From PZPK01 sp965230795 (GTDB lineage: Bacteria; Pseudomonadota; Gammaproteobacteria; Pseudomonadales; Oleiphilaceae), in assembly GCA_965230795.1 (NCBI GenBank), contig OZ246020.1, positions 3,596,001 to 3,660,000 on the forward strand: DNA of 64,000 nt, written 5' to 3'. How positions within the stretch are numbered: the first letter of the stretch is position 1; each line of letters opens with the position of its first letter. The translations under genes and the position numbers were made by a program. Shown here one piece after another: positions 54,087 to 62,100 of the stretch. The notes below the pieces were generated by a model. That model saw only the letters and a program-made list of their open reading frames with translations, was not told the DNA's origin and ran no database searches.

Positions 54087-54429
54087 AGCAGTCTAGTCAG
54101 ACTGACCATCTATACAAGCAACGTTGTTCCAAATTGTAGGGTCAAAGGCGAGTATTTGTACCGCAGGCAAGCGACCAGATGGTCTCTAAACCTAACATAA
54201 GCGGTTCTTCAGCATGGGCACCGTGCTCACTTTTCTCCATCTGAAAAGTTAAAACCCAATGAATTCAATTAGATATCAGATCTCACGGAGTGCATATGAG
54301 ACCCCCCCCTCATATGTACGAAATGTAAATCGTGAAGTCAGAAGAGATTTTCTATATAAATCAGCTTAGTATGAAGGACATCAAGACAGGCCCCCGGCTG
54401 ACAACTGAGGGGGGTCTTACTATAAAAAT
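54087..54429. other. Left flank of cassette array with inverted repeats
   Basis: No gene supported. It contains a perfect 8-bp hairpin CATATGAG/CTCATATG (54293-54300 with 54309-54316) with a C-rich loop. The C-rich run (54299-54307) can also pair with GGGGGGTCT (54409-54417), just before the first cassette boundary. No attI or integrase is visible. Confidence 0.5.
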
Positions 54430-54452
54430 GTTATGCGCCTTCAGAGTAAATC

Positions 54453-54869
54453 GTGATAAGAACTTCTATCTGTTTGTTTTTTGTTTTTATGGTAACCAGC
54501 ACCGCTACCTGGAATTCCAGAGAATCAAATTATTTTTACCTGTTTGTCGTATTGGGATTGATCTGGGGAGGCGCTTTACTTTGGTCCCATAGAAATAATT
54601 TTGTAGCGCCTTTAGTTGGTTTGATATTTAGTTTGCCGCTAATGATTCTCGGAATATTTCTCTTGGGTTCAAGACTGTTTTTTATTTTCGAGAATGGCGG
54701 CATGGAGGGTCCCGATGGTATGGGTTCGCCAATGGCATTTTTAATTGGGTTCGTCTTTGAGCAAATATTTTGCTCCTTGGCGGGCGCCGTTATGGTTCAA
54801 ACACTAGTGGAAAGACTGGATACTAGTCGATTTAAGGGCATAACCAGTGGCACCAGCACCGGCCTTTAG
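54453..54869 (+). CDS. Cassette 1 membrane protein, function unknown
   Basis: 138 residues from GTG 54453, or 126 from ATG 54489. Neither start has a good ribosome-binding site. It has about three hydrophobic helices (LFVVLGLIWGGALLW; PLVGLIFSLPLMILGIFLLGS; AFLIGFVFEQIFCSLAGAVM). A glycine-rich loop with two Met (NGGMEGPDGMGSP) lies between the last two. It is low in G+C compared with the neighbouring core genes. Its stop lies inside the attC site, as usual for cassette genes. No family recognised. Confidence 0.6.
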   Translation: MIRTSICLFFVFMVTSTATWNSRESNYFYLFVVLGLIWGGALLWSHRNNFVAPLVGLIFSLPLMILGIFLLGSRLFFIFENGGMEGPDGMGSPMAFLIGFVFEQIFCSLAGAVMVQTLVERLDTSRFKGITSGTSTGL

Positions 54870-54912
54870 GGGCCTGGACTCGTTCCACTCGCCGCTGTGC
54901 CAAACGTTAGGC
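54838..54912 (+). other. Integron attC site of cassette 1
   Basis: R'' GCATAAC (54838-54844) and R' GTTAGGC (54906-54912) frame a 75-bp imperfect hairpin. The L'' box TGGCACcAGC pairs with L' GCTGTGCCA with one unpaired base, the extrahelical base that guides integrase. R'' is exactly complementary to GTTATGC at 54430, the start of this cassette. Confidence 0.85.
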
Positions 54913-54930
54913 ACTCGAAAAGGAAACTTC

Positions 54931-55335
54931 ATGCGTTCAATTTTAGTACTTGTTGTCTGCCTCTTAATCGGCAAAACAATTAGTATTTATAATTACAGTC
55001 TGGGCTTTAACGTTGCTTTCTTTTCGGCGGCGTTTTTAATATTTTTTCCAATGCTGTTTCGTCTCAAGTACATACCAAAATACGAAAAAATTGCTCAACA
55101 GTGGCTTAAAGAAAATAACATTGAATCTTATCAACTAACTCATCGTGCTTTTCGCAAAGGCCCACTCAGATTCAAAGCATCTGATCTTCAGGTAATTTAT
55201 ACTGCGGCAACACCCGACGGCAGAAATCTGTGGTTCAGTTTTGGAGGTTATTTTCTTGGGGTATTTTCTAAAACATACTTTGTGCTCGAAAATGGGGTCA
55301 AAATTGGTAACTACGGCTTTGACCAAAATGCCTAA
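54931..55335 (+). CDS. Cassette 2 membrane-anchored protein, function unknown
   Basis: 134 residues from ATG 54931, with AAAAGGAAA just before. A cleavable or anchoring N-terminal helix (ILVLVVCLLIG) is followed by a second helix (FNVAFFSAAFLIFFPMLF). A soluble C-terminal half has aromatic and Gly-rich beta segments (NLWFSFGGYFLGVFSKTYFV). Its stop overlaps the R'' box of the next attC. No family recognised. AT-rich, as is typical of cassette genes of foreign origin. Confidence 0.7.
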   Translation: MRSILVLVVCLLIGKTISIYNYSLGFNVAFFSAAFLIFFPMLFRLKYIPKYEKIAQQWLKENNIESYQLTHRAFRKGPLRFKASDLQVIYTAATPDGRNLWFSFGGYFLGVFSKTYFVLENGVKIGNYGFDQNA

Positions 55336-55380
55336 AAAGTGTTTGATGGACCAACGGATCCATTAAACACACTGTTAGGT
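55330..55380 (+). other. Integron attC site of cassette 2
   Basis: Short (51 bp) attC: R'' GCCTAAA (55330-55336), L'' AGTGTTT, L' AAACACAC and R' GTTAGGT (55374-55380). R'' matches, except for the last base, the complement of GTTAGGC that begins this cassette at 54906. Confidence 0.8.
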
Positions 55381-55395
55381 GTAAAAGAGGGAATC

Positions 55396-55836
55396 ATGCC
55401 TAGTTTTCTGAAGAAGCTATTCTCAAGCAAAAATAAACCAAGCATTGAAGTTAATCACGATAAGCTTGGTAGCATGAGCTTTGACGCTAAAGGTGGTTTC
55501 TGGGAAACAATTGATAGCGCAATATTTCACAGTATTCCAGGTAGTGAACAAGGCCCTGACTCTGAAGCGGTCGGTTTCGTTTTGAGCAAACTTAAAGATC
55601 TAGATAAGTATTGGCAAATTTGTTCAAGTGAGCTTACCGTTATCGCAAGCCAGTGGGATTCCATCAACAAAGGCGTACCCGCTCAAGAACTTTTTAAAGT
55701 CGCTGCTATTTCAGTTAATTCCATCGAGGCTAATGACTGGGAAATGTGTTTTGAAACTAAGCCTGAAAATAAATGGCTATATATTGGTATTCAATTTAGC
55801 GGCGATGAAATGGTGGCAAATGATATATCCACCTAA
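55396..55836 (+). CDS. Cassette 3 cytosolic protein, function unknown
   Basis: 146 residues from ATG 55396, preceded by AGAGGGAA. It has no signal peptide or membrane helix. The start is basic (SFLKKLFSSKNK) and the remainder acidic, with a repeated FWETIDSAIFHSIPGSEQG and FETKPENKWLYIGIQFSGDEM. It resembles small immunity-like or DUF-type cassette proteins in length, but I can assign no family. Its TAA stop (55834-55836) is the last trinucleotide before the group II intron. Confidence 0.75.
   Translation: MPSFLKKLFSSKNKPSIEVNHDKLGSMSFDAKGGFWETIDSAIFHSIPGSEQGPDSEAVGFVLSKLKDLDKYWQICSSELTVIASQWDSINKGVPAQELFKVAAISVNSIEANDWEMCFETKPENKWLYIGIQFSGDEMVANDIST
55829..55836 (+). other. attC of cassette 3, left part (R'' box) cut by the intron
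   Basis: CCACCTAA forms the R'' box and is complementary to (G)TTAGGTG that opens cassette 3 at 55374. The missing C and the rest of this attC site lie beyond the intron at 57756-57832. Confidence 0.8.
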
Positions 55837-55904
55837 TCGGGTAGCCGAGGGTCTCTAACCCTCAGCCCCCACAACACCCTGCATGCGGATCCGCACAGGG
55901 CGTT

Positions 55905-57227
55905 TCACTCAGGATAGTGAAGCTTGATCCAACCATCTCGCAACGAGAACAACCCTTCAGACTTCAAGAACTCTAGCGAGAGAGCCTGATTAATCCCCGG
56001 AGTTTTCGCGCTACGCCATGGTCCCTTGCTGGTAATGCCACAGGCAACGGCGGCTTGTACGTGAACACCTAGCCTCATCAAACTTCTGACTTTGGTGCGT
56101 GGCTTACGCCACTGTCGCCAGTACGCCATCCTCACACGGCGTCGTATCCAGTGATCCAGATCGACACAGCGTTGATAGCAGTTGGCGATGCCAAAGTAGT
56201 TGATCCAACCCCGAAGGTATTGGCTCAGTTTGGCGAGTTGGTATTGCATCGACACGCCCCAGTTCCTGTTCGTCAGTTTGCGAACTTCCTGCTTAAACTT
56301 CTGAAGAGTTTGCACGTGCCACTGAATGCGACCCGACCGGAAGGTAAATCCCAGAAATTTGCTTTCAGAGACGTTGACGACGTGGCTCTTGGTGGTATTC
56401 ACCACCAACTTCAAACGGCTTTGCAGGTATCTACTGATGCTATTCAACACACGTTCGCCTGCGCGAGGAGACCGCACCAAGATGGTAAAGTCGTCCGCGT
56501 AACGAGCAAACTTGTGCCCGCGTTTCTCAAGTTCTTTGTCCAGAGGGTCGAGCATGATGTTTGCCAGAAGTGGCGACAGAGGCCCTCCCTGCGGTACACC
56601 TTCTCTGGTCTCATGGAAGAACTGGTTATCGATAAACCCAGCTCGGAGGTAACGCTTGATCAATTTGAGTAAGCGCTTGTCTCGAATTTTGCGACCCAAG
56701 AGCGTCATCAGAAGATCATGATTTACCCGATCAAAGAACTTTGACAGATCAACATCCACTGCAAAACGGCGTCCCGTTTTAATGATGTCTTGTACCTGCT
56801 TCACCGCTTGTTGCCCATTTCGCCCTGGACGAAACCCAAAGCTATTGTTTGAGAAGTCGGGATCGAAGATGGGCGCAAGAACTTGAGCAATGGCTTGTTG
56901 AATCACACGATCTGTGATGGTCGGAATACCCAGCGGACGTTTGCCGCCATCTGGTTTATCAATCTCAACACGCTTTACTGGTGAAGGACGATAGTGACCT
57001 GATTTCAGATCAGTAACGACCTTGGGCCAGTTGTCTTTTGCCCAAGCGGGGAACTCATCGATGGACATGCCATCGATGCCAGCAGCCCCTTTATTGGCTC
57101 GAACACGCTTCCATGCTGCTTGTAAGTTTTCACCGTTAAGCACTTGTTCGAGTAGATCATTGCTAAAGGCTGGCTTTGTATCAATACGCTGAGTCACGTC
57201 GTCACCGGACGGTGTTCGTGTGTTCAA
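55905..57227 (-). CDS. ltrA: Group II intron reverse transcriptase/maturase
   Basis: 440 residues. Reverse transcriptase motifs are in order: KGAAGIDGMSIDEFP (RT-1), then FSNNSFGFRPGRNGQQAV, VDLSKFFDRVNHDLL, GVPQGGPLSPLLANI, and the catalytic FARYADDF. The C-terminal thumb/maturase domain X follows (WHVQTLQKFKQEVRKLT). There is no HNH endonuclease domain, as usual for class C. It helps fold and splice the intron and copies it into new sites. The gene lies wholly inside the intron (55837-57755). Confidence 0.96.
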   Translation of the reverse strand: MNTRTPSGDDVTQRIDTKPAFSNDLLEQVLNGENLQAAWKRVRANKGAAGIDGMSIDEFPAWAKDNWPKVVTDLKSGHYRPSPVKRVEIDKPDGGKRPLGIPTITDRVIQQAIAQVLAPIFDPDFSNNSFGFRPGRNGQQAVKQVQDIIKTGRRFAVDVDLSKFFDRVNHDLLMTLLGRKIRDKRLLKLIKRYLRAGFIDNQFFHETREGVPQGGPLSPLLANIMLDPLDKELEKRGHKFARYADDFTILVRSPRAGERVLNSISRYLQSRLKLVVNTTKSHVVNVSESKFLGFTFRSGRIQWHVQTLQKFKQEVRKLTNRNWGVSMQYQLAKLSQYLRGWINYFGIANCYQRCVDLDHWIRRRVRMAYWRQWRKPRTKVRSLMRLGVHVQAAVACGITSKGPWRSAKTPGINQALSLEFLKSEGLFSLRDGWIKLHYPE

Positions 57228-57755
57228 GTCTGACAGGCTCCTCCTTTGTCCTAAGTGTTCAGGCCTTCACCGTGTCCCACCCATTACGGTAGGCGTTTGG
57301 CTACTATGCCGTCTGCTGACTTCTGCTTAATCACCTGTAGGGTTACCCCTGCTGGCGCTATCGGTTTGCATCCTGTTCGCTCTCCTTGGGGGGATGCATT
57401 TCCAAGGAGCCGAGGCACTTCTATACCAGAGCCTGACTGGTTATTTCCGATCGCCTGTTAAGCAGATCTCCCCGAATAAGAACATGAACTTTCACTGCAC
57501 AACTGCATCATTTACGGTGGCCGTTAGATCACGTGGCTTCGTTGTCTTGTGCCAACTCGCCTTCAGCCTACGCCTCATATGATGTTCTTGTTCATCAGCT
57601 CGCAGATTTGCTAGCGGCTTCCTTCAGACCGCTCCTCACGGATTGGCCCTTGCCATTCGCTAGTAGTTAACGTTAAATCTTTAAGGTCAATTTAACGGTG
57701 ATCTTCCTACAGAGGACTTTCACCTCATTAGTTCATGCCCATGTCGGGCGTACAC
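57228..57755 (-). ncRNA. Group II intron 5' part, RNA domains I-IV without coding
   Basis: This 528-bp stretch between the maturase start and the intron 5' end contains the folded RNA domains I to III. Hairpins such as GCCCGACATGGGC (minus strand) near its 5' end are visible. No separate gene is present. Confidence 0.8.
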
Positions 57756-57832
57756 AAGTTTAGCCTGCCTCGCCCCGATGGGGCTGGACCTCAACTGCTG
57801 CGCAGTTTCGGCCGCAGCTAAAAGCGTTATTG
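57756..57832 (+). other. attC of cassette 3, right part
   Basis: AAGTTTAGCcTGC (L'' with one extra base) pairs with GCAGCTAAAAGC (L') around an inner hairpin AACTGCTGCGCAGTT. R' GTTATTG is at 57826-57832. It completes the site whose R'' half lies at 55829-55836. Confidence 0.85.
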
Positions 57833-57853
57833 GTCCGAGAATAAGGATATTTA

Positions 57854-58312
57854 ATGAGATTTATGGTTTTGCTTTTAAGCATTGTTTTGGTTTCGTGTGC
57901 GGGAAACTCGAATAAGAAAACGAAGCCACCTTACCTTACTGATGCTATCAGCAAGCATATGTTAAAGGCAGCAAACCCCTCGCCAGAAAAGCAGATAATC
58001 CATATTACTGCCTTATCCAAAGATCTCGATGAGCGCTGGTATTTCAACCAATGTTTTCAAACAATTGATGCGAGCAAAGGCAATAGTCCCAGGTCTGGTT
58101 TAGTGCGCGTTTCCTATACTATCGCGCTACTAGACGGTGGTTTAGTTGACGTACGGGTTTTACAAAGTAGCGGTTTTATTGATCTAGATGAGCATGTAGT
58201 TTCATTGATTCGGCAAAGCGGTCCATTTCCAAAAGCTCCAGATTCATTAGCCCTTAGAGCTCATAGGGCTACAATGATACAAAGTATATCTGTCACACGA
58301 ATGAAAAAGTAA
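57854..58312 (+). CDS. Cassette 4 lipoprotein with TonB C-terminal-like domain
   Basis: 152 residues from ATG 57854, with AAGGAT before it. A signal peptide ends in LVSC (lipobox, Cys15), so the protein should be lipid-anchored. The C-terminal part fits the TonB C-terminal fold: VRVSYTIALLDGGLVDVRVLQSSGFIDLDEHVVSLIRQSGPFPKAP in parts. It may be a stand-alone envelope protein rather than an energy transducer, since TonB proper has a membrane helix, not a lipobox. It is AT-rich, and its attC has been broken by an intron fragment. Confidence 0.75.
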   Translation: MRFMVLLLSIVLVSCAGNSNKKTKPPYLTDAISKHMLKAANPSPEKQIIHITALSKDLDERWYFNQCFQTIDASKGNSPRSGLVRVSYTIALLDGGLVDVRVLQSSGFIDLDEHVVSLIRQSGPFPKAPDSLALRAHRATMIQSISVTRMKK

Positions 58313-58323
58313 TGGCGCATAAA

Positions 58324-58330
58324 CCAATAA
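58324..58330 (+). other. attC of cassette 4, R'' remnant
   Basis: CCAATAA is the reverse complement of TTATTGG at 57827, the start of this cassette. It is followed at once by the intron fragment; the rest of this attC site is missing. Confidence 0.75.
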
Positions 58331-58563
58331 TCGGGTAACCGGGGGTATCTAGCCCCCAGTCCCCACAACACCCTGCATGCGGGTCCGCACAGGGCGTTTC
58401 ACTCAGGATAGTGAAGCTTAATCCAACCATCTCGCAACGAGAACAATCCTTCAGACTTCAAGAACTCTAGCGAGAGAGCCTGATTAATCCCCGGAGTTTT
58501 CGCGCTACGCCATGGTCCCTTGCTGGTAATGCCATAGGCAACGGCGGCTTGTACGTGAACACC
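58331..58563 (-). mobile_element. 5'-truncated group IIC intron fragment
   Basis: About 233 bp, roughly 96% identical to 55837-56069 by eye. It keeps domain V, domain VI and the last part of the maturase coding sequence, but lacks the 5' part. Differences in domain VI are compensatory (A-T to G-C in the stem), which supports a working structure in its parent. Confidence 0.9.
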
Positions 58564-58849
58564 CTAACTAATCAGGACAGGCACTCCAAAAGAAGTTCCT
58601 CTCAATTCCATAAGAGCAGGCCAGGTTAAACTCAAGTGAGTGCCTGTCCTTAAAAAAATCCCAATAGATTCCCGCCTGCGCGGGAATGACGAAGGGGATG
58701 TGGGGCTGATACCGGGAATGCAGGAACCATAAGGAGGTAACTGCGAATAAACAGCAGGTAACACGATCCGCGTTGCAGCTTCCTTTCTTCCCCAAGAATT
58801 CAAGTGCATGAAGGATTGACTCAATCATTACCCAAGCCCCCATACCTGT
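58564..58849. other. Intergenic repeats after the cassette array
   Basis: No gene supported. It includes a 12-bp perfect inverted repeat (58575-58586 with 58638-58649) that frames a 75-bp MITE-like unit, and the common ATTCCCGC-ctgc-GCGGGAAT palindrome (58668-58687). Confidence 0.6.
58575..58649. mobile_element. MITE-like unit with 12-bp terminal inverted repeats
   Basis: GGACAGGCACTC and GAGTGCCTGTCC are perfect inverted ends of a 75-bp unit without coding capacity. Such GGACAGGCACT ends are seen near REP-associated transposase sequences in other Gram-negatives. Confidence 0.5.
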
Positions 58850-59076
58850 CCGATTGGACACTCTCCCCCTGTGAGTGGCTGAGCGACGCAGGGAAAATCA
58901 GAGTTAAGCGCTGGCATGTTTGAGCCAAAGGCGAGTTTGTCAGCGCGCTGATTTTGCCGAGACGCGAAGGTACCGCGAAGCGGCCATGAACCGGGGGCGC
59001 GCTTTTCCGCTTCGATTTTGCGCGAGCAAAAGGGAAGAAAAGAGCGTTGTATCCAGACAAAGGAGAGAGAAAAATT
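58850..59076 (+). repeat. Dispersed repeat, copy A
   Basis: Begins CCGATTGGACA and runs through GAGTGGCTGAGCGACG, GTTTGTCAGCGCGCTGATTT and GGCGCGCTTTTCCGCTTCG to GACAAAGGAG. It is highly similar to copies B and C in the same direction. Confidence 0.9.
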
Positions 59077-59105
59077 CCGCCTGCAAAAGGAAAAAAACAA
59101 AAACC

Positions 59106-62100
59106 TCACTCCGAGACCGACAACTCCTTCTCCAGCCTCTGCATCACCAACGCACATTGATTTTGCATGGACCCGGACTGTTCATCGAACAGTCTCTGAT
59201 CTTTTTCCCGAGCTGCTGCTTCTGTTGATTTGGCCAGCTCCTGAAGCGCTGTCGCGCTGATGTTCCCGGCTACGCCCTTGATACTGTGGGCCGCACGTTC
59301 CATGCGCGTCCAATCCATTGCCTGCCTGGCGTTGTGCAGCTCCGATAGTTGTTTAGGCAAGTCCTTCAAGGTGACCTCCAACATGGCATTCAACAGACTT
59401 TCCTTGCCCATTAATCGCTCCAGCGCGGCGTCCCGGTCCCAGATACTATCCGGCCCGGCACACTCCTCTGGCATGTCGGATTCTGCCTCAGTCGCAGAGA
59501 AGTCGATCGTTGGCAGCTCAAAGGATTCACCTTCCAATGGCAGCCATTTTTCCATCTTGGCGCGCAGCAAATCCGGCTCGACCGGCTTGCTCATGTAGTC
59601 GTCCATACCGGCCTCCAGGCATTTCTCCCGGTCGCCTTTCATCGCATTCGCTGTCATCGCAACAACAGGTACTTTGAGATATTCCTCGCCGGCTTCCCCG
59701 TCGCGGATTTTCGCGGTCGCTTCAAAGCCGTCCATCTCCGGCATCTGACAATCCATCAGCACGAGATGAAAGGGCAAATCCACGGGCGCCTGACGCATGG
59801 ATTCGATCGCCTCAATGCCATTGCCTGCCACTTCACAGCTGAGACCAAGCTGCTCCAGCATACCGGCAGCAACTAGCTGATTGACCTGATTATCTTCAAC
59901 CAGCAGTATGCGTGTGCCCGGGACCCAGTTCGGCAAGCTATCGTTTTCGATACTCCCATTGTTATCAAACTGGAGGGAGGTCTCTGACGCCGTCTTGGGA
60001 TCAGGCACTTCAGCAGGCATGCTCAGCAGGCGCAGTGCTTCGCTCAGATCCTTGAAGGTGGCTGGCTTGGGAAAGTGTCCCCGACAACCCAGGTTACGAA
60101 AATAGGCGGCATCCTCGCGATTCGACAAATCCGTCATCATCACCCGCGGTAAATTGCTCAAATCCGGGTCTTGCTGAAGCTGGGTACAAAGACTCTCACC
60201 GCTACGTTCAGGCATGTTCAAATCGATGAGCAAACTATCCATGGGTTCCTTTTTCAGCAGTTCCAGAGCCTGATGTGTAGTCGCGACCCCTCTGGCCTGA
60301 ACGCCCCAATCCTGTAATTGCGCCACCAGCACGTCCCGATTGCAGTCCGAATCATCCACCACCAACACAGACAGGGTTTCCACGCAAATATCCGGTTTCA
60401 AGGGTGTTGATCGCGGGCTCCGTCCCAGCGATACAAAAAATTCAAAGACACTGCCCTGACCCTGCTGACTGGTCACGCGAATATCGCCACCCATGAGCTG
60501 GCACAGCTGTTTGACGATGGCCAGCCCCAGCCCGGTGCCACCGAACTCACGTGTGGTTGATGCATCCACCTGGGTAAACGCTTCGAACAGGCTTTTCTGT
60601 TTTTCCTCAGGAATACCGATCCCGCTGTCGATCACACTGGCGCGAAACACGAGCTCATCGTTTTGATGCTCCAGCGCTGCACGTAAAATAATCGCACCTT
60701 CATGGGTAAACTTGATGGCGTTACCCACCAGGTTGGAAAGGATCTGACGCAAACGACCGGAATCACCCAGAACACGGGTTTCACCAATGCCGCGAAAATC
60801 GAGCACGAATTCCAGATGACGCTCCTGAGCGCGACTGGCGATGGACTCGGCGAATTCACCCAGCATGTCAGCCAAATTGAAATCCAGCTCTTCGAGCTCC
60901 AGCTTACCGGCTTCCACCTTGGAAAAATCGAGAATATCGTTGATCAGATGCAGGAGCGACTCGGCGCTCGATCTCGCCAACTGAGCCCGATGCTTTTGTT
61001 CGCGATTCAGATCGGTATGCAGCAGCAAACCCAGCATCCCGATGACTCCGTTCATGGGCGTGCGGATTTCATGACTCATGCTGGCCAGGAATTCACTCTT
61101 GGCCCGGGCACCGGATTCCGCCGATTCCTTGGCCTCCTGCAGGGCCATTTCGGACTGAATTCGCGAGGTGATATCGGTGCGAATCGCAATATAGCTATGC
61201 GGCTTGCCCGCCTTCATAAACGGCACAATAGTGGTGTCCACCCAGTACAGGTCACCATACTTGGCCTTGTTACAGATTTCGCCATGCCAGACCTCACCGC
61301 GCGCCAACGTGGCAAACATCTCACTCCAGAACTGCCTGTCATGGCGCCCCGAACTGATGATGCGGTGATTCTCGCCCAATAGTTCAGCCACCGAATAACC
61401 ACTGATTTCAGCAAAACGGGTGTTGGCATAGGTAATCGTGCCCTTCACATCCGTGACCACGACAATGGCATGCTGATCAATTGCATACTTCTGATCTTCA
61501 AGGGCCTGTAAGGCCGTTTGCGCTTCTGCGTTACTCTGTTCCAGAGCCTGCTCATGGATATGCCGCATCTCAAGCATGTGATTAAAAGTCTCGGCGAGTT
61601 TGCCCACTTCATTGTTCGCTATGACGTCCACCTGTTGATCCGACTCACCGGCTGCAACCGCCAACGCCGCATCCGACAGATCTTGCAGCGGCGTCACGAT
61701 GCGCCGGGTAAGCCACCAGGCGGTGGAGACACAGAGAACAATTAGCAAAACCACCATTTCCAAAGCGACGGTTTTGAACCAGACCGCCAGGCCCAGTGCC
61801 TGCTCGGCATCGATTTCGGTGACCAGAGTCCAATCCAGGCCAGGTAGCTTGACTGAGTTCGCCAAGCCAAAGACTTCACGATTATCGGGCCCCACGTATA
61901 GATGTTCCTCAATCTGATGTTCCGCAGAGATCGGCCCCACCTGTTGATGACTCAGAACCTGGGTATCAACGCTCCGTCGCAGGACATCCTGCTCATCCCC
62001 CGACAAGGTCGTGCGCAGCAAACCATCAGCGCCGACGATGTAACTGCTCACCGTCAAATCGCCTGATTGTCGTTGTTTGAACTGGGATGCGATGTAGTCG

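Larger units (their letters stand above)
55837..57755 (-). mobile_element. Group IIC intron inserted in an attC site
   Basis: About 1.9 kb on the minus strand. The 5' end near 57755 reads GTGTACGCCCGACATGGGC, close to class C introns; the exact boundary is uncertain by two bases. The 3' end carries domain V (GCCCTGTGCGGATCCGCATG in the region 55872-55905) and a domain VI hairpin (GAGGGTtagagACCCTC) ending in ACCCGA. It is inserted in the R'' box of an attC site, as expected of attC-directed class C introns. A maturase gene occupies its middle part. Confidence 0.9.

Noticed and set aside
53837..54200. Repetitive frames with SSVQRPA or LDAGRWT period
   Set aside because: Translation of the GCTGGAC array; not protein-like beyond the repeat.
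54181..54260. Possible further attC (ACCTAAC ... GTTAAAAC) left of cassette 1
   Set aside because: The inner L boxes do not pair and the boundary complementarity found for the other cassettes is absent.
58568..58861. Reading frames containing FPRRRES and PAQAGI
   Set aside because: These peptides are the usual translation of the CCCGC...GCGGGAATGA palindromic repeat, not a real gene.
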